11,679 nt of DNA, from contig CALNCC010000061.1 of NCBI GenBank assembly GCA_937875275.1, positions 1 to 11,679 on the forward strand. The letters are read 5' to 3'. A model generated the notes under the pieces. It searched no databases and had not been told where the DNA came from. It worked only from the letters and a program-made list of their open reading frames with translations. Each line of letters starts with the position of its first letter. The stretch's first letter is position 1. The translations under genes and the position numbers were made by a program. Positions 7,314-11,679 of this stretch are shown piece after piece. The stretch comes from an uncultured Dysgonomonas sp. (GTDB lineage Bacteria > Bacteroidota > Bacteroidia > Bacteroidales > Dysgonomonadaceae).

Positions 7314-8432
7314 ATGAAAACAGTTATTCTATTTATAATCTCATTATTATCTCCTGTTGTAATCAGTCAGGTCAGTGAACGCTATGTGGTTTGTGGAGAG
7401 CTTAGTGGAGAAACAGGCGATAGTACTATTGTTGTTCTTATGCAAGAAGAACAATCTCGGTTTGATGCAGATATATCTATTCTTGAAAATAAAAAGTTTC
7501 GCATATCGGGTACACTTGACTTAGAATATCCCGAAGTATTTTCTATCATAATTGAGAATCCGAATCAGACTACATTTAAAAGTAAAAAAATATTTATCTC
7601 ACCCGAAGATAGTATCTATATAAAACTGAATGTTGAAGATATCGAAAAATCGGAGGTTTATAATTCTTCGATAAATGATGATTTTATGCAATATGTTAAC
7701 GAGGTGGAGCAATCTTATGATAAGGCTGACCTAAGCCTCTTACTCGATGAATATGAAAGAGCTGTTGCAGCAAAAGATTCGATTAAGATTGTAGAATTGA
7801 CACAATATGCTGAAAATATTGCACAAAAGAGACTGAGTGGCATAATTGAATATATAAGAACGCACCCAAAATCATATATATCGGCTTATAGCCTTTATTC
7901 GAATAGAAATATGTGGAACGAACAGCAGATGGCTGAGTTGATCGATCTATTAGATAAGGATTTACATAGATCGAAATACATCAATGATATACTAAGAATA
8001 GACCGTGCCGAAGTGGGTAATTTAGCGACGGATTTTATATTAAAAGATGTAGATGGGAATGACGTTGTTTTTTCTGCAATAGCTGAGGGTAAAATTGTAT
8101 TACTCGAATTTTGGGCTTCTTGGTGTGCCCCATGCAGAGAAGCGAATATGAAATTGGAAAAACTATATACACAGTATCGAAAACAGAATTTTGAAATAAT
8201 CGGAATATCTCTGGATAGAGATACTAAAACTCTTCGTAATTCGATAGAGAAAGATGGTATTTCCTGGCTCAACCTTTTAGATCGAAAAGGACAAGACTCA
8301 GTGAATAGATTATATAATTTAAATTCACAATCTATTCCTGCAAATGTACTGATTAATAAAGACGGAATCATTGTTGCCAAGAATCTGAATGCGGATGAAA
8401 TAGAAGATCAGATCATTGACTTATTGAAATAA
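7314..8432 (+). CDS. Periplasmic TlpA-like thioredoxin with DUF4369-like N-terminal domain
   Basis: This 372-residue exported protein has a signal peptide (MKTVILFIISLLSPVVIS, cleaved near residue 19; no lipobox). Residues 22-110 form a beta-rich domain of the DUF4369 type that commonly precedes thioredoxins in Bacteroidota. Residues 120-230 are a helical linker. From about 235 a TlpA/AhpC-type thioredoxin fold follows: NLATDFILKDVDG, then FWASWCAPC with redox cysteines Cys271 and Cys274, and the cis-proline in SIPAN (Pro342). Such proteins reduce or rearrange disulfides or assist cytochrome maturation in the periplasm; the specific client is unknown. It follows the pheS terminator, so it has its own transcript, though I see no clear TAnnTTTG box. 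The C-terminus is complete. It is the last ordinary-looking chromosomal gene before the rearranged region. Confidence 0.93.
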   Translation: MKTVILFIISLLSPVVISQVSERYVVCGELSGETGDSTIVVLMQEEQSRFDADISILENKKFRISGTLDLEYPEVFSIIIENPNQTTFKSKKIFISPEDSIYIKLNVEDIEKSEVYNSSINDDFMQYVNEVEQSYDKADLSLLLDEYERAVAAKDSIKIVELTQYAENIAQKRLSGIIEYIRTHPKSYISAYSLYSNRNMWNEQQMAELIDLLDKDLHRSKYINDILRIDRAEVGNLATDFILKDVDGNDVVFSAIAEGKIVLLEFWASWCAPCREANMKLEKLYTQYRKQNFEIIGISLDRDTKTLRNSIEKDGISWLNLLDRKGQDSVNRLYNLNSQSIPANVLINKDGIIVAKNLNADEIEDQIIDLLK

Positions 8433-8562
8433 AGCCGCTATTCTATATCCAGAAAAATATTATTATTTATTTTTCTACAACTTCTCGGCATGATCTCCCC
8501 AAAATAGGTTGATCCTCTTCCGCTACCCGAGAAAGAAGAACCTACTAAAATTAGTTTGATAA

Positions 8563-8721
8563 TCAATCTATTATAAAAAAGCACGAGCGGTAAAAGCATG
8601 TTGTTATTATATCATTTTCTTTTTGTAGTTTAAGTATCATGTCTCCAAGAGCACCTTGATAATTATTATCCCGACGAACTATATCAGCTATATATTTGAT
8701 CGCTTTAAACAAATCTTTTTT
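8563..8721 (-). pseudogene. Decayed fragment of an unrecognised protein (copy A)
   Basis: Between a TAG at 8722-8724 and a TGA at 8563-8565 the minus strand is open for 52 codons and reads like a genuine protein. It contains the charged, helix-forming segments LFKAIKYIADIVRRDNN, YQGALGDMILKLQKEN and DIITTCFYRSC. There is no start codon at its front, so the N-terminus is missing. I do not recognise the family. The DIITTCF stretch recurs in related form on the minus strand at 9445-9467, both at DNA and peptide level, which supports a common origin of the two remnants. Confidence 0.4.
8593..8615 (+). repeat. 23-bp direct repeat, copy 1
   Basis: This copy shares 21 of 23 bases with positions 9445-9467, 852 bp away in the same orientation; it ends in TTGTTATTATATCAT. 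The pair flanks the HXXEE gene. On the minus strand both copies encode DIIT-x-CF in the same reading frame, so the repeat may be conserved coding sequence in two decayed relatives and not a recombination site. Confidence 0.7.
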
Positions 8722-8867
8722 CTAATATATAAACCAAAATAAATTTCATTTACTTTGTTGAAAATATAAATTATGCCAATAGATATATACATTAAAGAAA
8801 GTTTCGAAAGAATAGAATATTTATGTGAGGGCATATCTTTATGAATAGTAGGTAACTCAAAATAAAG

Positions 8868-9365
8868 ATGAATCAAAAAAACAGACAAATACTCGCTATC
8901 AAGCTCCTACCATTTGCTTTTGCTATTCATAATTTTGAAGAAGCATGGGTAATTTGTAAATTTGGGTATGGAAAGATTGGGGAATTACAACCATTCACTG
9001 TTGTCCCATTACAGTTTATCGTAGCAGTATCACTTTTTACAACATTGGGGTTCATAATTGTTTTTGCTAAAAGGTTATACAAAAACGCTATAACTTACGA
9101 CTATGCTACAACCGGATTTGCCGGAATGCTGTTTTTAAATAGCTTTTTCCCGCATATTATTTCGACGATCTATTTTAGAACATACACTCTCGGAATAATT
9201 AGCACAGTATTGTTGATACTGCCACTTACAGCATTTATTTTATATAGGGTTCACAAAAATAAGATTTTCACTAAAAAGCAATTCTTGCTCACAATTTTTG
9301 TCGGAGGAGTTATCGGAATGGTTTTGGTGTATTTATTTCTCAGCATCGCCAGTTTGTTTTCCTAA
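8868..9365 (+). CDS. HXXEE-domain membrane protein
   Basis: This 165-residue polytopic membrane protein has about five hydrophobic segments. The signature near the N-terminus is AIHNFEEAW, i.e. His-x-x-Glu-Glu at residues 21-25 in a membrane helix. A second conserved patch, LNSFFPHIISTIYFRTYTLG (about 90-109), has Asn and His in the next helices, followed by a LILPLTAFIL helix. This is the layout of the HXXEE family, whose conserved His/Glu residues suggest an intramembrane metal or catalytic site but whose function is unknown. It stands alone between two decayed minus-strand fragments, with a stem-loop after its stop. A weak -7 box (TATCTTTA, 8834-8841) precedes it. The frame is intact, so it could be expressed. 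Confidence 0.85.
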   Translation: MNQKNRQILAIKLLPFAFAIHNFEEAWVICKFGYGKIGELQPFTVVPLQFIVAVSLFTTLGFIIVFAKRLYKNAITYDYATTGFAGMLFLNSFFPHIISTIYFRTYTLGIISTVLLILPLTAFILYRVHKNKIFTKKQFLLTIFVGGVIGMVLVYLFLSIASLFS

Positions 9366-9402
9366 CCAGTAGAAAATAATTGCTCTGTCCCGTCCTAAAA
9401 CA

Positions 9403-9434
9403 ACAAAGGGCTTCAATTTCTTGAAACCCTTTGT
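9403..9434 (+). terminator. 14-bp stem-loop after the HXXEE gene, possible bidirectional terminator
   Basis: ACAAAGGGCTTCAA (9403-9416) pairs with 9421-9434, with one C-A mismatch, around a 4-nt TTTC loop, 37 nt after the HXXEE stop. On the plus strand no T-run follows. On the minus strand it is followed by a TGTTTT tract, so it fits a minus-strand or structural role at least as well. It might also be the end of a vanished mobile element. Confidence 0.55.
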
Positions 9435-9444
9435 GCGCACGGCG

Positions 9445-9467
9445 AAAGCACATTGTTATTATATCAT
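9445..9467 (+). repeat. 23-bp direct repeat, copy 2
   Basis: This is the partner of 8593-8615, differing only at the seventh and eighth bases (CA in place of TG). It lies directly before the leader of the truncated integrase, 111 nt upstream of its start, so an attachment-site origin deserves testing alongside the shared-coding explanation. Confidence 0.7.
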
Positions 9468-9578
9468 GGTTCGCATTAATCGAATAATAGGGCGAATGTA
9501 TAGAATATATTTTATTATTTTGTATTGGTTAATTTATAAATACAAGTCATCCGTTCCTAAACTTGTTCCTATTATAAT

Positions 9579-9854
9579 ATGGAAGTTAAATTTTATCTTG
9601 TACATCCAAAAAAAGAGAAATCCAGCATTCAAGCTGTGGTTAGATATGCGGGGAAGAGGTATCCTATAAATGTGGGAGAAACAGTGATAGTAAAACATTG
9701 GAATACGACTTCGCACAGATGTCGCATCCTTAGAATATATAGTGATGCTTCTTTTATCAATAAGAGGCTAGATGAATGGGCAGATGTGATTGAACAAATT
9801 TTCAATAATTGGGGATTAATAACTCCAACCCAACAAATGGTAAAGGATGCCATT
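9579..9854 (+). pseudogene. Truncated tyrosine recombinase (phage-type integrase), N-terminal arm only
   Basis: The first ~92 codons match the start of Bacteroidota tyrosine recombinases. They show an arm-type DNA-binding domain with KFYLVHPKKEKSSIQAVVRY, GKRYPINVGETVIVKHWN (about 25-42), then the NKRLDEWADVIEQIFNN helix (61-77) and TPTQQMVKDAI leading into the core-binding domain. The core-binding and catalytic domains (Arg...His-x-x-Arg...Tyr) are absent. At about 9850 the sequence switches to the reverse complement of a tape-measure gene. The frame stays open by chance to 10136, but the residues after ~92 are antisense of that gene. It cannot be an active recombinase. It marks an integrated element whose remainder was lost. 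Confidence 0.8.
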
Positions 9855-10234
9855 ACTTTCTCGGCTGTAATACCAAATCCGAGTAATGTCTGTGCTGCCT
9901 GCGAGACACCCGTAAGAGAAAGTGGACTATCGACGGCAAATTGCTTCATTTCGGACATGAAGCCCGAAACGCCTTTTCCTCCGAGTAAGACTTCAAAAGA
10001 GGATTCAAGCATTTGCATTTCACCTCGGACGTTGATAATCTCTGAGCCAAACGCCTTTAGCCCGGCTACACCAAATCCGATACCTGTCAATCTGGTTATA
10101 TTATCTCCGACGCGCTTTATGTGTGCCTCGAATTGATCGACACGATTTTCAGCTTTATTGAAGCCACTATATAATCCTGAATTATCTATGCCGGTAGCCA
10201 TATACAGACTACCATTTCTGTTAATTATCCCCAT
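9851..10234 (-). pseudogene. Truncated phage tail tape-measure protein, N-terminal part
   Basis: From the ATG at 10234 about 128 codons look like the N-terminus of a Bacteroidota phage or prophage tape-measure protein. They read ATGIDNSGLYSGFNKAENRV, then a coiled-coil and glycine-rich hydrophobic segment (ITRLTGIGFGVAGLKAF), then GEMQMLESSFEVLLGG, then SLTGVSQAAQTLLGFGITAEKVM (about 106-128). Such proteins normally exceed several hundred residues. Homology stops at about 9851, exactly where the integrase homology coming from the other side stops. The frame continues by chance to a stop at 9629 in antisense of the integrase. An inner ATG (residue 12) is an alternative start. The start lies 2 nt after the stop of the HNH/AP2 gene, so the two were one phage transcript. 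Confidence 0.75.
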
Positions 10235-10236
10235 GG

Positions 10237-10983
10237 TTAATCTGTTATTTCTACTTGATATGAATACATCGCTTCGTAAAGTTTCTCAGGGATAAGAGGC
10301 TTCCATTTATCAGCAACATCCTTTATATGTAGCTCTTTTGCACTTTTGTAAGCGTTAAAAGCTTCTTTAGAGGTATTGTAGTTGCCGAGAAAGACGCGTT
10401 CTCCCCCTTTCGTCATTCGAGCTACATAAAGGTTATGGGTTTTATGGTAGTTTACCCCGATTGGATGCTTACCTCTTGAGGCATCACTTTTAATAAAAAG
10501 TATATTTATTTCTTCTGGAACGAAGCAGCAATTATCTGGAGAGTATAATTTGTTCCCCTTGTGTAGTATATCTTTATCTAATTCCCATCCATCTACATAA
10601 TTAGCATCAAACCAATCTCCAAAAATCTGGAAATTAAACCAATCTTCGCATATTTCACAACCCCTATATGTCGGATGCTTATTGAGTGAATATTCATCAT
10701 AACATCGTATAAATATCGCTCTCCAACATTTATATTTATAAGTAGCTTGGCTGTTGATTGTTGCTTCATGTTTACCGATACCTAAGAATCCTCTATTGTA
10801 TATTGATGGATAGAAAGGATCTTTGACATTTCCTCTTCGTATATTGGTAGCATCCGTTGTTTTTACAAACCCTGTTTGAAGAAACCTTACATCAATATCA
10901 TGCTTACTCCCATATCTGATAACCTGAAAGCTTCCATTGAACTTGGTTTGCAATATATCTCCTTCAAATATCGACTGTCTCAT
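10237..10983 (-). CDS. HNH-like endonuclease with C-terminal AP2-type DNA-binding domain (phage)
   Basis: This 248-residue protein is of a type common in phage genomes as free-standing homing-endonuclease-like genes. Residues 5-72 form a beta-rich front domain with the pattern TGF...I..GNVKDP...G..G.GK. Residues 86-162 form the nuclease-like core: CWRAIFIRCYD, HPTYRGCEICEDWFNF (cysteines 109 and 112), LDKDILHKGNKLYSP (Asp136, Asp138, Asn144), NCCFVPEEIN (Asn151, Asn160). Residues 173-225 resemble an AP2 domain: GVNYHKTHNLYVARMTKGGERVFLGNYNTSKEAFNAYK. In place of the DH of canonical HNH motifs it has DKD, so catalysis is not assured. It is intact, sits 2 nt before the tape-measure start, and is the only complete phage gene in the remnant. 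Confidence 0.85.
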   Translation of the reverse strand: MRQSIFEGDILQTKFNGSFQVIRYGSKHDIDVRFLQTGFVKTTDATNIRRGNVKDPFYPSIYNRGFLGIGKHEATINSQATYKYKCWRAIFIRCYDEYSLNKHPTYRGCEICEDWFNFQIFGDWFDANYVDGWELDKDILHKGNKLYSPDNCCFVPEEINILFIKSDASRGKHPIGVNYHKTHNLYVARMTKGGERVFLGNYNTSKEAFNAYKSAKELHIKDVADKWKPLIPEKLYEAMYSYQVEITD

Positions 10984-11014
10984 ACCTCGTTTCTCTTAAA
11001 ATATAAGAAGGCAT

Positions 11015-11048
11015 AAAAATCCCCGCCGATCTTCACAGACAGACGGGG
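11015..11048 (-). terminator. Minus-strand hairpin terminator upstream of the HNH/AP2 gene
   Basis: On the minus strand CCCCG (from 11048) pairs with CGGGG (to 11021) around an 18-nt loop, with one further G-C pair inside after a mismatch, followed by ATTTTT (11020-11015). It would end minus-strand transcription arriving from the right, from genes no longer present. The short stem and large loop make it a moderate candidate. Confidence 0.55.
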
Positions 11049-11210
11049 CAAAAAGATATTATGGGAATAATACTATACTTTGTATTTTACTCCAATTCAG
11101 TTATCTATAGAGTGAACTAAAGAGGGGAACAAATGTTATTTACATTATAACAATCAATTTTGCAACTGTATTAAAAATGCTTGCGGTCCGTATAAATTAA
11201 TACAAAATAA

Positions 11211-11241
11211 ATTGTTATCATAATAAATATTAGTTACTTTG
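11211..11241 (+). promoter_or_regulatory. Bacteroidales-type promoter for the HEPN gene
   Basis: TTG at 11212-11214 and TTACTTTG at 11234-11241 are separated by 19 nt, the expected -33/-7 spacing; the -7 box departs from TAnnTTTG only in its second base. Transcription would begin near 11248, so an ATG at 11250 would be almost leaderless. This favours the in-frame ATG at 11265 as the true start of the HEPN protein. Confidence 0.5.
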
Positions 11242-11249
11242 CAAGCCGA

Positions 11250-11625
11250 ATGCAAAATAGAATTATGGCTAACATGAAATTGAAGTCAAATGAGAATCTT
11301 CGAGCCGCGGATGTTTTAGTTAGCGGTAACATGCTTTCTTCCTCAATTCATTGCTATTATTATTCGGCATTACAATTATCAATGCATATTCTTTGTAGTT
11401 TTCACGGATTAGATTATGCTAAGCAAAATAGCGAGAGTAAAGGAAAAGATTCACACCACTCACGGCTGAGTCTACAGCTTCTTTTTTGGGGGAAGCAAAT
11501 ATATTTTACAAAGTAGACTATAATAAGAACATTGGCATATTAAAAATGCTTAGAAAAAGAGCTGACTATTCAGAGACATTAATCGTTGATCGTGATATAA
11601 AGAGTGCAAAAAAGGCAGTCAATAG
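11250..11625 (+). pseudogene. HEPN-domain protein gene broken by a -1 frameshift
   Basis: HEPN proteins are small helical proteins, often RNases or partners of nucleotidyltransferases in toxin-antitoxin pairs. Frame one (to a stop at 11514-11516) gives SNENLRAADVLVSGNMLSSS, then SIHCYYYSALQLSMHILC, then GKDSHHSRLSLQLL. It then turns meaningless (FWGKQIYFTK). Near the T6G5 run at 11482-11492 the HEPN sequence continues in the -1 frame from 11492: EANIFYKVDYNKN, then ILKMLRKRADYSETLIVDRD, where LxxxRxxADY is the typical late HEPN helix. The total of about 126 residues is the normal family length. A one-base loss in the T or G run explains the break. No nucleotidyltransferase gene is in the 200 nt upstream. 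Translation probably starts at 11265. Confidence 0.75.
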
Positions 11626-11665
11626 CTTCTCCTTCCGGTGTCATATAAAACTCTATTTCTCGCAT
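11618..11665 (-). pseudogene. Possible N-terminal fragment of a RelE/HigB-like toxin gene
   Basis: From an ATG at 11665 the minus strand reads MREIEFYMTPEGEAID, which resembles the usual opening of phage-derived Gp49/HigB-type toxins (M-R-E-I-x-F-Y-x-T-x-x-G). After ~16 residues the sequence becomes antisense of the HEPN gene and stops at 11579-11581. The match is short and made by eye, and the upstream part lies outside the window. It could be chance. Confidence 0.3.
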
Positions 11666-11679
11666 GGCTCTGCTTCTTT

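Larger units (their letters stand above)
8433..8867. other. 435-nt gap with decayed minus-strand coding remnants
   Basis: There is no intact gene here. The minus strand holds a convincing protein-like remnant at 8563-8721 and, overlapping it in another frame, a 53-codon frame from an ATG at 8599 to a stop at 8438 (MLLPLVLFYN... with an SGSGRGSTYFG stretch). That second frame is not recognised and may be chance. The same frame as the first remnant, after several stops, also reads LLSRVAEEDQPILG near 8475-8545, suggesting that the decayed sequence extends towards the thioredoxin gene. The part from 8725 to 8867 is AT-rich leader for the next plus-strand gene and contains TATCTTTA at 8834-8841, a near match to a -7 box 26 nt before the start at 8868. 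Confidence 0.5.
9366..9480 (-). pseudogene. Decayed fragment related to copy A (copy B)
   Basis: On the minus strand a frame ending at the TGA at 9340-9342, inside the HXXEE gene, reads NHDIITMCFRRAHKGF and then QEIEALCCFRTGQSNYFLL across this gap. DIITMCFRR aligns with DIITTCFYR of the fragment at 8563-8721; the changes include both synonymous and substitution sites. There is no credible start or complete domain, and a stem-loop lies inside it, so it is called a remnant. The family is not recognised. This is weaker than copy A. Confidence 0.3.

Noticed and set aside
8482..8533. 7-bp inverted repeat TTCTCGG/CCGAGAA as insertion-sequence ends or a terminator
   Set aside because: It is only 7 bp with a 38-nt spacer, has no T-run or transposase, and is easily a chance match.
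8688..8888. A 66-codon minus-strand frame before the HXXEE gene
   Set aside because: It overlaps the HXXEE start and leader, is AT-driven in composition, and lacks the protein-like texture of the neighbouring remnant at 8563-8721.
9470..9496. Imperfect inverted repeat TTCGC...GCGAA before the integrase as an integrase core site
   Set aside because: The arms are short and the spacing is asymmetric. There is no second copy at the other side to mark an attachment site.
9421..9669. An 82-codon plus-strand frame overlapping the integrase start
   Set aside because: It has no recognisable domain. It overlaps the integrase fragment in another frame and runs across the stem-loop and repeat.
11482..11492. 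Programmed -1 ribosomal frameshift in the HEPN gene
   Set aside because: There is no standard X XXY YYZ heptamer in the right phase and no clear downstream stem-loop; a simple indel in a homopolymer is more likely.
8433..11679. A complete novel defence system made of the HXXEE, HNH/AP2 and HEPN genes
   Set aside because: The genes lie on different strands, have separate promoters, and are interspersed with truncated genes. The HEPN gene is frameshifted. Nothing indicates a functional unit.

Overview
The window looks like chromosomal DNA of a Bacteroidota bacterium, most likely order Bacteroidales. The evidence is low GC, protein families typical of the group (a DUF6057-like membrane protein, a two-domain TlpA-like thioredoxin lipid-free precursor with a DUF4369-like front half, a 339-residue PheS with a four-cysteine knuckle), and several -7 promoter boxes of the Bacteroidales type TAnnTTTG in place of sigma-70 boxes. 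I cannot name the genus.

Positions 1-3613 (minus strand) hold a probable ribE operon. Riboflavin synthase (ribE, start corrected to 3029) is followed after 12 nt by an FMN-type nitroreductase and after 29 nt by a ten-helix EamA/DMT carrier. A DUF6057-like membrane protein follows 70 nt further on and runs off the left edge. Upstream of ribE lies a separately promoted lipoprotein resembling the surface-adhesin-E family.

Positions 3729-8432 (plus strand) hold a small secreted or outer-membrane protein, then mnmA (tRNA 2-thiolation), a TRIC/UPF0126-type membrane protein, pheS with its own promoter and a perfect 12-bp hairpin terminator, and a periplasmic TlpA-like thioredoxin. These are ordinary, intact, vertically inherited-looking genes.

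Positions 8433-11679 are different: a patchwork of broken and foreign pieces. An intact HXXEE membrane protein sits between two short minus-strand coding remnants that share a 23-bp direct repeat (21 of 23 identical). Next comes the first ~92 codons of a Bacteroidota tyrosine recombinase, which runs tail-to-tail into the first ~128 codons of a phage tape-measure protein. Immediately upstream of the tape-measure start (2-nt gap) is an intact HNH-like/AP2 phage endonuclease, headed by a minus-strand terminator. A promoter and a frameshifted HEPN-domain gene follow. This HEPN gene appears to run, again tail-to-tail, into the beginning of a RelE/HigB-like toxin gene at the right edge. The region reads as a decayed prophage or defence-island scar. 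Two successive tail-to-tail junctions also leave open an assembly or amplification chimera.

I found no CRISPR array, tRNA, rRNA or complete insertion sequence. I see no convincing complete novel system. The most unusual material is the junction structure, the repeated minus-strand remnants, and the EamA carrier embedded in a flavin operon.
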